From positions 372,001-436,000 of the forward strand of contig JAANYP010006955.1 of assembly GCA_020465985.1 (NCBI GenBank): 64,000 nt of DNA. The letters run 5' to 3'. The stretch's first letter is position 1; each line of letters begins with the position of its first letter. This DNA is from Centrapalus pauciflorus. Taxonomy: Eukaryota; Streptophyta; Magnoliopsida; Asterales; Asteraceae. The translations under genes and the position numbers were made by a program. Below the pieces are notes generated by a model. It saw only the letters and a program-made list of their open reading frames with translations, did not search any database and had not been told where the DNA came from. Below are positions 49,667 through 60,652 of the stretch, in pieces.

Positions 49667-52600
49667 GACCCCCTCAGTCGAAGCGGGAAGTGGACGTACG
49701 TTGAGACTGTCCCGAAAATCCTCAAATAGAATCCGTGGTAAGCCTTTTGTGAATATGTCCGCAATTTGATAACGTGAGGGGATGTGCAGTACCCGAACTT
49801 CGCCACGAGCAACTTTTTCACGAACAAAGTGGATATCCATTTCGATGTGTTTCGTACGTTGGTGTTGAACTGGATTTCCAGATAGATAGATGGCACTAAC
49901 GTTGTCACAATAAACCAATGTAGCTTTTTGAATAGGACAATGTAGCTCCAAAAGAAGATTTCTCAACCAACAAGATTCAGAAACGACATTAGCGACACCC
50001 CGATATTCAGCCTCCGCACTAGATCGTGATAAAGTTGGTTGTCGTTTAGCAGACCATGAGATTAGGTTGTCTCCAAGAAAGACTGAATAACCAGAAGTTG
50101 AACGTCTGGTGTCGGGACATCCACCCCAATCTGCATCAGTGTAGCTAACTAATGCGGACGTTGAAGATGAGAAGAGATGGAGGCCATAATGGAGAGTACC
50201 TTGAAGGTAACGTAGAACACGTTTAAGAGCATGCATGTGTTCCAACTTTGGGTCATGCATAAATAAACATAATTGTTGTACTGCATAAGTAATATCGGGT
50301 CTTGTAAAAGTAAGGTATTGCAAAGCTCCTGCCAAGCTGCGAAAATGAGAGGGATTATCGTATGGTGTACCAGCAGTTGCACACAACTTAGATTTGGTGT
50401 CGACTGGTGTGGACGTTGATTTGCAAGATGACATTCCGGCACGTTCAATTATTTCTTCAGCATACTTTTTCTGAGACAAGAACAGACCATTGGCATGACG
50501 AGTTACGGCAATTCCTAGAAAAGAACTCAATTCTCCCAAGTCTTTCATGGAAAATTCGAAGCTAAGAAGAGACATTATAGATTTGCGTAGATCATGAGAA
50601 GAAGCAGTTAAGATAATATCGTCCACATATAAAAGAATGTAAGCCATATGAGCACCTTGACGGTAGATGTAAAGTGAGTGATCAGATTTACTGTGAATGA
50701 ATCCAATGGAGGACACATAATCTGCAAAGCGCTTGTACCATGCTCGAGGGGCTTGTTTGAGCCCATATAATGATTTCTTTAGCAGACAAACATGATTGGG
50801 ATGAGTGGGGTCTCGAAAACCCATGGGTTGATACATGTATACTGTTTCCTTGAGTTCCCCGTGTAAAAAAGCATTCTTCACGTCGAGTTGACGGATGGGC
50901 CATGCTTTTGAAAGGACGAGACTAAGAACTGTTCGGATGGTGGCCGGTTTAACAACCGGACTAAAAGTTTATTCGCAATCTACACCAACCTGCTGAGTTT
51001 TTCCATCACACACAAGACGTGCTTTATATCTTTCAAATGAACCGTCAGATTTTTCTTTATGTTTGAAAATCCACATAGACCTAATTATATTCGTTTTGCG
51101 TGGACGAGGCACCAGCTCCCACGTCTTATTTGTAATAAGAGCATCGTATTCATCTTCCATGGCCATTTTCCAATTAGGGTCATTAAGAGCAGATATAGGG
51201 TTGCGAGGTAAGGGGGATATAGTGACATGAGTGTGGAGATTGAAATGGCTTTTTGGTTTAAAAATCCCGTTTTGACTACGTGTGACCGGTCGATGAGAAG
51301 TAGTAGAGGTGGGTTGAGATGGAAACTGTGAAATGGGATGATTCGTGGTTGGTGCTGAGGTAGGTGGTGCAGTAGAAAAAGTTGGAGAGGGTGGCCTAGC
51401 AGAATGAGTAATAGGAATGTGAGGAGAATTATTAGAGGGCTGATTAGTGTGGTTAGTTGGAGGAACATGTGTATCTATCTGGTTGGAAAAATGATGGATC
51501 AAGTATGGTGAGACATCATCATTTAAAAAATCATATGAGTGGGTTGGAGGTTTATGAATCTCAGCAAACGGGAACTTGTTTTCATCAAAGATGACATGGC
51601 GACTAATAAATATTTTTTTTGATGAGATATCATAACACTTGTAGCCACGATGATTTGGTGGATAACCCAAGAACACACATGGTGTGGAACGAGGTTGAAG
51701 TTTATTTATCGTAGTTGAGGGAAAAAGTGGATAACATAAACATCCAAACACACGTAGATGAGAGTAAGATGGGTCTTTTTGGTAGAGGATTTTGAGAGGT
51801 GATTTATAGGCTAGCTGTTTGCTAGGAAGGATGTTAATAAGATAGGTTGCCATTGCTAAGGCATGATGCCAAAAAGAGGGAGGTAGAGAAGCATGAGTTA
51901 GTAGAGTGCGAATGATGTTGTTAATGGTACGAATTTTTCTTTCTGATTTACCATTTTGTGATGAGGTATGAGGACACGAGAAGCGAAAATATGACCCATT
52001 ATTTTCACAAAAATTCTGAAATGACCTGTTATCAAATTCCCGACCATTGTCACATTGAATGGTTTTGATTTCTCGTTCAAATTGCGTGCGAATAAAAGCT
52101 CTAAATGACAAGAATGTTGAAAATACTTGAGACTTATTAGATATGGGAAATGTCCACAGAAAATTGGAGTAATCATCTAAGAAAAGTATGTAATATCGAT
52201 GACTTGAACTGCTTAACACAGGGGATGTCCAAAGATCACTATGGACAATGTCAAATGGCATAAAAGTGCATGAGGTAGAAGCAACAAAAGGTGATTTAAC
52301 ATGTTTGCCAAGTGCACATGAATTACAAATATGAGAACCACAAGATTTATTACATTGGATAACTTTATTTAACCTAAGGAAATCAAAGATCGGAGCTCCT
52401 GGGTGGCCCAATCATTCATGTCATAGAGAAGGTGTTAAGGCCGCAAACGTTGATGAGGAGGAGGTTGTGAAATTATTGGTGTCATGGCTGGTGACGGGAT
52501 ACAAGTCACCTTGACTGTTACATCTCAGTAGTTGCATCCCCGTCTGGAAATCCTTCACAGAAAAACCAAAAGGATCAAATTCGATAGAGACAGAGTTATC

Positions 52601-53945
52601 GGTGGTAAATTTTCTAACCGACACAAGATTTTTGATGAGCTTAGGAGCATAAAGAACATTTTTTAAAAGTAAGGAAGAATATGGGGGTGGTAAGTGTGTG
52701 TGACCATAACCACTAATTGGAATGCTATGACCACTTCCGACAATTATACCACGAGTATTGCTCATATTAAAGTAAGATGACAGAGTACCTGGTGTGTTGG
52801 TCATGTGAGACGTGGCACCGGTGTCCATGTACCAGTTTGTATCTGGCGGATTTAGCCCCAAAGTATGCATGGCAGTCTCGATGTCGGTAGGTGTAGACGG
52901 TACAGAAGCAGAGTATGCCTGTTGAGGTCGTGGCCCAAGGATTCCAGGTTGCATTTGTTGAGTGTTTGGTCGAGCCCAAGGCATTGTCGGATACGGGCAC
53001 GGAGGAACCGCCCATGGCGTCCACTGCCATGGCCATTGTTGGGACCATGATTGATGATGATGGCCTCCTCCACGACTGCTATTTGTGCCACCGCGGCTGC
53101 TACGACCACCACGATTGTTTCCACGGGTTTTGTGTCCAGATCCCCCATGGTTCCTATGTCCTCCACTACTATTGTTGCTGCTACCATTCGTATAACGGGG
53201 ATGATGGGAAGAATAATTATCAGAAGGTGGTGGGTTGCCAGCAACGGCCTTTGACGAGGTAGAAAACATGGCAGCATTGGAGGTGCGAGTAAACTTTTTG
53301 GCCAGACTTGTTTCTTCTAACATCAACATGGAACGTGCTTGATAGAATGGAGGAAGAGGATCACTTTGTCGAATAAGAGTACCAATGCCGTGATATGCTT
53401 CGGTGAGGCCTGCAACCATTTGAAGAACAAGTCGATTGTTTGACACTGGTGCTCCAACATTTTTTAGTTGGTCCGATAACACCTTAAGTCGCTGACAATA
53501 CGCAGAAGCATTGGGAAAGTCTTCCATGTTTGTTTGAGAGAACTCTTGTTCAAGCGTTACAACACGAGAATTCTTGTTGTCTTGGAATATGTCACGCAGT
53601 CTATTCCAAGCTTCAATTGCTGTCGAGTCGGGTTCAAGAATCGTGTGCAGCAAGTCATTAGAGATAGTGGCATAGATCCACTGAAGAACGGTGGCATCGA
53701 GGGTCGACCATAATTCTTTTTCTTCGGTTGTAGTATGGATAGTTGCTTGGCCATTTGCTGGGGGAATGAGGTGGTCGATCACCCTATGAGATCTGGCATG
53801 AATTTTGAAAAGTTCTGCCCAGGCTGCATACTGAGCGTTCTCCATTTCGAGAGTGATAGAGATGTGATTTTTGATGTTTGAAAATGGCTAGAGCAGGGTG
53901 AAAAGTATTTGTCTTTGCTGACTGTGGGGAGTTTGTGTCTGACAT
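49664..53945 (-). pseudogene. Copia gag-pol polyprotein, broken at four places
   Basis: A single long frame with all copia domains. Gag (UBN2-type) begins at ATG 53945 with a CCACC context; it has a Gly/Arg/His-rich RGG tail and no CCHC zinc knuckle. Protease: DTGATSH near 52815. Integrase: CNSCALGKH zinc motif, then HSDLW, DDYSNFLW, CDNGREF and SERKIRT. Reverse transcriptase: KNAFLHGELKETVYM and YVDDII. RNase H: YTDADWGG, SAEAEYRG, YCDNVSAIYL. Breaks: one extra base in an A run at 53881-53884 early in gag; TGA at 52421-52423 and TGA at 52412-52414 where the family has Trp and Arg just before LGHPG; TAA at 50969-50971 just before TFSPV. The span length, one base over a multiple of three, fits the single-base insertion. 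Confidence 0.93.
49667..49676 (-). other. Polypurine tract of the copia element
   Basis: TGAGGGGGTC on the minus strand directly before the 3' LTR; it primes second-strand DNA synthesis in LTR elements. Confidence 0.8.
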
Positions 53946-54013
53946 GGTGGCTGGAAGAAGAAAATAAGTACAGAGGAGAAAACAAGACGTGAAGATTAAA
54001 GAATTTTCCTAAA

Positions 54014-54025
54014 GCTCTGATACCA
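54014..54025 (-). other. Primer-binding site of the copia element
   Basis: TGGTATCAGAGC on the minus strand, immediately after the 5' LTR with no gap. It is complementary to the 3' end of initiator methionine tRNA, the usual copia primer in plants. Confidence 0.93.
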
Positions 54026-54202
54026 TAATGGAGGATAATTCCTTGATTAATTCCTTGGCAAATGCCAGATTTTATACAAGAGTACAAGAGCCAATTTCGG
54101 CTATGATTAAGGAAACTGACTATATATAAAGGAAACTAACTATATATAAAATATTCTAATTATCACAAAATATGCTACAGAATATTTACATATATTCTAT
54201 CA
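54026..54202 (-). repeat. 5' LTR of the copia element
   Basis: 177 bp; no difference from 49490-49666 was found on a base-by-base reading. It ends in TA rather than the usual CA; the boundary is fixed by the primer site on one side and ACCCC duplication on the other. Confidence 0.96.
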
Positions 54203-55528
54203 ACCCCCATGATTCTTGCTTAAATCGCCTACTCCGTCGTTACTATCTACTCTAGATCAGAACCGAAGATCATAATTATAGTTTATTTTTGGATTTTAGT
54301 TTGAATTTTCGTTTCTTTCCTATGCATCGTGTTACTGAATCTATGTGCACATATATTGAATCAACGTAGTGAAATCGATGTATTTTTCAAATTAATGTTT
54401 AATAGTTTCGTTCTTTGTTTATGTTCCAGATTCATTGTTTTAATAGCACTGAATCCAATATTAAAAGTAATGAATCAATGTTTTTCTTTATCAATGAATC
54501 AACGTTTTAATAGCACTAAATCCAAGTATTTTGTTTATTAGTGTGTCAATACTAGAAATAATGAATTAACACTCTCTATTTTAGAAATAAGTGATTTTAG
54601 TAAATCATGTTTTTTAAAAGCTTGAATCATCGTTTTTGAAAAGAATTAATCATTGTTTTCATAATAGGAGATTCTTTATTTTAAAATTTGGATCAATGTT
54701 GTAATTTTAGTGAATCACAGTATTTAAAAGACCAGATCATTAAGATCATAGATGAGTCTAAAAATACAGAATCATTATTTTTTTTAAAACATTAGATTCT
54801 TGATTTTAAAGAACAGATCTTCGATTTAATAAAGACCGAATCTTTGTTACTAAAAGACTGGATCCTTGGTTTCAGAAATACTAAAACTATTAAGAAAATA
54901 AATTTATTACGTAATTATTTTTTTGGACTAATATGCCCCTCATTTAATTACTTTGTTTTCAAAACTCAAAATTTCTTTGATTATATCAATCCATTAATGG
55001 AAGCAAATGACTGGTTCATAATTATTCTCACATATCCTTTTTACTCAATTAATTGCTTTATATGTTTTAAAAAATCTCTTTAACAACATTATATTGTTTT
55101 ATTTGTTGTTTCCATGATAATTTTTTAAATTTATACATATTATAAAAAACTCAATCATTTAAGTATTATAGCACACGGGTAATAAACTAGTATATGTGTG
55201 TGTATTATGTCAATTAAAACATATAAAGTCATAGATAAAATTAACTACTAATTTATTTATAAAACTAGAGAAAAAATAGTTATCACAAATAATACTACTA
55301 TTTTATATTTTTTTAAATGACTAATATTAATATGTATTGATTGTTAGTTTATATACATTAACGCAAATTATTGTATTAAAAATATCCAAGTAATATATAG
55401 ATCAATAAGCTAGTGATGTATAATGAATTGATAGCGCGGTCTATAAGACGTACCGAAAGCAAAATGTTTATTGTATAGATAAATTATATAACATCAAATA
55501 CCAAGGGATGGATGCATTGTTTTAGGAG

Positions 55529-55617
55529 TTGTTTGTTTACTTTTTAATGGAACATTAAGAAGTCATTCAAAGATAAAATGACATCATAATGATTCCATTA
55601 AAAGGTAAACAAACATC
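55529..55617. repeat. 89-bp hairpin element
   Basis: GTTGTTTGTTTACTTTTTAA on the left and GATGTTTGTTTACCTTTTAA in reverse complement on the right, both followed by TGGAA. Nearly the whole unit is stem. Probably a very small MITE. Confidence 0.7.
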
Positions 55618-55768
55618 AAAGAGAATGTAGGTGATCATGACAAATATACGAGTTGTTGAATTGGGCGGCCTTCCTAACCACTGACTTAAGGTATTGTAAA
55701 ATCATTGACTTGACTATACAATTACATTGCTGTAGGCACGAACAAGTCTAAAGCCTTGGAAAAGTTAA

Positions 55769-56130
55769 GGGTGCGTTTAGTTACCGAAAATTTTCAAAAT
55801 TTTCATCTCACTTCTCAAAAAAAAAACTTGTTTACTTAACAAAAATTTCATAAATTTTCATTTCACTTTTTAAAATAGCACTTTTCATATTCTCTCTCTT
55901 ACTTTTTTATTACCTACCCTACACTCTCTTTCGCTCTCTTACTTTTCTATCACTTATCCTATTTTTCTTATTCTATAATCAGTTAATCACCCATATTATT
56001 TTTCTTAAAACTAAAACTTAATCATCTAAACAAGTTTTCACTTTTTATAGAAACCTATGTTTTTTTCCAAAAACTATAACTTGAAAACTGAAATTGAAAA
56101 TTGACTAGTTTTCGTTAACTAAACGCAACC
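55769..56130. repeat. Tourist-like MITE, family C, TAA target duplication
   Basis: 362 bp. Ends GGGTGCGTTTAGTTACCG and, reverse-complemented, GGTTGCGTTTAGTTAACG, both continuing AAAA. TAA flanks it at 55766-55768 and 56131-56133. No coding sequence. Confidence 0.88.
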
Positions 56131-57238
56131 TAAGTGTCTCGCATTGCTTTAGTTTGTCCATACCAATCGAATATTGATTCAAGTCATAATCTTTTTGCAT
56201 GCCTTAGGGATGCAGTATGCACTACCTTGTTTCTGCATAAAGTTATCAACGTAACAGATATGTGAATCTTTTAAGCGTTGGTGTGTTGTTATTTATTTAA
56301 CCAATATTTTTAATTATTCCTTGTTGGCATATAATAATCATTTTCACATGCAATCGACCATTTTAGCCATCATTGCAATTTAAAGCCACTGCCTGCCCTC
56401 AAATATGCAACCAATTTTAAATGATTTACGTAATTAATTAGGCTTACAATACCGACCTGTTTTAAGGGATATACTCATATACCAACCAAAACTTCAAAAA
56501 AAAAAAAATGCAAATGAAATAAGTAGTTGATCGATCATTAAGGATCATTAACTCTAGATACAATAACACGCATATTTGCTTAAATGCAACCGAAAAATGT
56601 CGAAAGAGAAGAAAAATAATTATTCGCCATTCTAGGTTTCATGTTCAATTATTGATGCTACATTACATGATCATAAATCAAAAAGTAAAACATGCATGAT
56701 GATGACCTAAGATACATAAACATCAATACATGTGTGATTCAGGAATCAATCTACATCTGTTTTAATGAATATTTTGGCAGTCTTCACAATATCTCAATAA
56801 CATAATTCACTACCAGACAACATATAAAAAATAACATCCAAAAATACCTTTTTAAAGTAAAAGGCGACAAATACAATGGTCCTTTAACCCATTGCAACAA
56901 AAACCCAACTAAATCTAAACAGCGAGTTCATCTTTTTTTTTTTTCTTTACCTTTTTCCTGTTTCTAAAGGATGATGATATAATTATAACATACAAAAATG
57001 TGCAAGTATCTCGCATCCCTATTCTTTCTATTAAAAATAAAAAAACCTATAAGCAAAATGCTGGATTTAAGTTCGGTTATGCTTCTCATCAACACTATTT
57101 TGCTGCTCTAGTTGCAAGCAAATTTTGGTGGCAGTAAACACGCATTTAGTAATCAGCAGCAAATACATAAACTTACCAGCTACAGATCGATGATGCACTT
57201 GGTGCAACTTTTCGAAAGTGGTTAATATCACACGAGGT
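56131..57238. other. Intergenic DNA and CTU2 3' flank
   Basis: No gene recognised. 56920-57238 probably includes the CTU2 3' UTR. AT-rich elsewhere. Confidence 0.5.
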
Positions 57239-60200
57239 TCAAACTTCATCCCCATCGTCTAAAAGCAGGCAATCTTGTATCTTTTCCCTGCAAAAGATTG
57301 TTGATGCTATCTTGTAACTATAGGACAAACATCTATCAGAAGCACGTCTCCTTAAGGAGACGTTTGGTACGGTGGAGTAGTGGACCGGAATGGAATGAAC
57401 TTACAAAGCTTTTCCAATCAATGTTAGTTACAATAAATAGAGGTCGGCATAGAAAATGAAGGAAAAACTTCTAAATCTCTATTCCTTTCCATTTATTTGG
57501 TTCTCTCCATGTTGAGAAAGAAAGAAGAGAAACAAAATTTATACTAAACTCAATACTCTACTCCTCATTGAGAATCAATGTTCTCATCACATAACAAAAA
57601 TACATGTAAATCTCATGATTCCATTCCATTCCACCGTACAAAACGTCCGCTAAGTGTAAAGTTACCGAACTAGTAAAAATTATTACTAGACACTCAAAAG
57701 TCAAACTTAGCCACTCCCCATAATGGGGGCATTGGACCCCTTGGCTCCAAGGGTAAATATGTGGCGTCAACATAATATCAAACTTACCATCTGATGGTGC
57801 GGAATGATCCTTGAAGGGTCATACGGGTCCAATATGGACTCCAGGTCAAGGTTGCCCACCGAATCCAACCTTTTAAAGAGATGGTGTGAAATGATAACAG
57901 GGCATCATAGTGGTCCTCATTTTTTATTTTGTATGTGAGTTATCCTTTAACCATGCCATCTCATCAAATGGTAAGGTTGATATATTTAGTTGACATAATT
58001 ACCATGGGTCTGATGTCCACCACTACCTGATAGTTTTTTTAAGGTTCCTGTCATTAGAACAAGGTCACATGAGGAAATAGTCATGAAGTATCTAATGGGT
58101 CTCACCTTATCCATTTCCGGTTACCATCCTTTGCTCGGGCAATGATGGATTCTGGTAAAAATGTATAGAACTGGTCCATTGTCGACAGTTCCCTGGGAAG
58201 TATCTGATACTGGCAACTAGAGCAGCATGCAGCCGAAAAAAGTTCAGGGTTTGGTTGGGGACTACTATAATAGCTCAGGCCTTGTATGTCATTCATTGGG
58301 CTATTGCAAATTGGACAGAATGACTCTGGTGGAAGAGACTCAATAGGCCTTAAATTAAACTTCTTTTGACGCCGTTGAGATGCTGAATGAACATCATCTA
58401 CATCCGCTTCTGGAATCCTATTAAATGGGAAGGGAGTAAGCTTCCCAGCAGTCCTTACTATTGTGCACTCGCGAGAAGGATTTTCTTCCTGAAATGGAAT
58501 AAAAAAGGGTTTATGAGGAGTTTGTAGATTAGATTGACATCAACCAGGACCGATGACATTTGAAAGCCTTTTTAGGTGGAACTGATTTCCAGAATACTTT
58601 GACTCAATTTATTTATCTGAATAGTAAAATGGTGTTAACTTATCATTAAAGCATGGAATCAACTCTGCAAAATAATTAGGTCCACATAACCAGCAAACAG
58701 CATGCTTGAAGAAACATAATATGTTCTGATGCAAAATCAAATGCAGCCTCAATAAATTGGTAGTTTATGACAACAAAATCCACATTAGAAATGGGTGGCA
58801 TGAAGATTCTTGGAACAATTTCAGAGGGAAAATCCCTTGTAACTTTTAAGTCCATCTTCCCTCAAGAGTTCACTTAGCTTGTCCTCATGATTAGTATTTC
58901 ATATTAAACAATTAAGTACATTTTAAAATTGCAGTTTACCTGCAGTACTTTCACAAATGATGAAACCAAACCATTGATGCCAGCATGAGTATCGTTGAAA
59001 ACATCCACAGTCTTCAAGCTGTTATGTTAACGCATAATTAGACCACTTTTGCGGCAAGGCATCCTCAATTGTAGTACAGAATCTTCATATGGATATATAT
59101 TTGAGAAAGTGGAGGAGTGAATCATGTACAGACCTATCAAGACTGCAGAGTATGTTGAGCTCTTGCATGAGACAATCACGTAAGGGAAGCACTACTGGTA
59201 TTTCCCACCTTGCATCAGCATATTGTATATCTGCTGCTAATGAATACCCTTGGCCCTGGTAAAATACTGTGTTAAGTTGAATAAAAAAATGGAGGAGAAA
59301 GTTACATTACATGCCCAACACACAAAGAGATATGAGATTAAAAGAGGCAAGCTTGTCTTTATTTTATTAAACTATGAACAATGACCAAGAAGAGACAAAC
59401 CTTTACTGTTGCAGCAAGTACATGGCAAGCTATCCTTGATGCGCATGAGCCTAGCACAAGTTTGGTGTAACCATTTTCAATAGCAATCTGCATAATAGAT
59501 GCAAGGCCAAACTATTAATGCTATGCGCCTATGCATACACAGTCGTCAATAAAGAGATAGCGTCAAAACCTTTTGCATGGACAGCATTCGTAGATGTGTC
59601 AGAAGATCATCTTTTCCAGTGTCATCACTGACAGAGCTCATTAAATTCTTCAACGTTTCTCTTCCATCACTGGTTTTTGTTGAATAGATGTTTCTGATAG
59701 GAACAACATGCAACTCTTTCCGCGGTGGAGATAAATTCAACACAATATTTCTAATGTCTTCAACTGCTTGGTCCAAAACAGTAGAAGTGACGGGATGAAT
59801 TTCACTCTCATCAATGAAAGCAACCCCAACACCAAACACTGGTAAGGACCTATCTCTAATTGCAGTTGCATCGAAATTTTTCTGGGCTTTGAGTTGCATC
59901 TCAGAAACAAACTGAAGAGCCACCCTGCAAAGCAATTGTTTTGTAATAGTTTATTAGTATATGACAACAGAATAACTTTAGTATTTTGTTTGGAACTGAA
60001 ATGCGAGTACATAACTACTAAAGTCCTAAGTATACAATAAAGGATGGTAGTAAGTGTAACAGCCTTAATTCTGATATGCAAGTGCTTAAAATAATCTCAA
60101 TTCATCATGTGCAAAGTTGAGCAATATCTTTAGAAAGTTTTCTATTAGCAAAGTTTGAGGAGCTAAGACAAGAACAATAAGGAATGAATGCTAACCATGA

Positions 60201-60582
60201 AACAATAAAAGTAAGCACACAAGTAGCTTACTAAGCCCCTTACCCACATGCCACACACACCACAGGATGTAGCATGACAAAGCAAGCCTATTGGCATGAC
60301 AAATCAAACCTAAAATAAGGAGTTGCCTTGCTATGCAAAAGTGTGGCAAGTCTAAAAACATTACAAGGCAAAGCTAAGGAGGTGAGTGAGCAAGTTACAA
60401 ACTAGACAACTAGGTGAACAAGCATCATAAAGCAATACCTAAACACTGTAAATAGAGGCCTAGGGAACTCCTTCTTTTCCATCACCACCTTAAACACTAT
60501 CTAGAAAGCTTAGAAGAAGATTTCAAGTATCAAGACAAAGCAAAGTGAGTATGTTATGTGCTTTAAATGAGATACATATGTG

Positions 60583-60652
<70 letters not shown>

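Larger units (their letters stand above)
49490..54202 (-). mobile_element. Full-length Ty1/copia LTR retrotransposon, 4713 bp
   Basis: Bounded by the 5-bp target duplication ACCCC (49485-49489 and 54203-54207). Two 177-bp LTRs read identical base for base. In the element's sense (minus) strand each LTR runs TGATAGAATA ... CTCCATTA. The 5' LTR is followed directly by a primer-binding site TGGTATCAGAGC (initiator Met tRNA type). A GAGGGGGTC polypurine tract precedes the 3' LTR. Domain order is gag, protease, integrase, reverse transcriptase, RNase H, i.e. copia. It is inserted in the Helitron-like unit. Confidence 0.97.
48793..55190 (+). mobile_element. Helitron-like unit carrying a nested copia retrotransposon
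   Basis: The right end, CACGGGTAATAAACTAG (CTAG at 55187-55190) followed by T, is the same as the 3' end of the Helitron at 12624-13049. Near the left side, 48870 reads TGACACGTGTCATTATAGAC, close to that element's 5' TCGACACGTGGCAGTTATAG. The exact left end (48793 or about 48870) is unsure. Without the copia element the unit is ~1.6 kb. It holds a gene-like fragment near 49225-49340 and AT-rich repeats (54203-55190) with recurring GAATCA words. Confidence 0.6.

Noticed and set aside
52767..53277. Overlapping open frames on both strands in the gag region
   Set aside because: They are shadows of the Gly/His-rich RGG segment of gag, whose GC-rich repeats keep other frames open by chance.
49485..54207. 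LTRs of 174 bp starting at TGGAGG on the plus strand
   Set aside because: With that boundary the flanks do not match. Including the TAA before TGGAGG makes the primer site abut the LTR and gives a perfect ACCCC duplication, so 177 bp is right.
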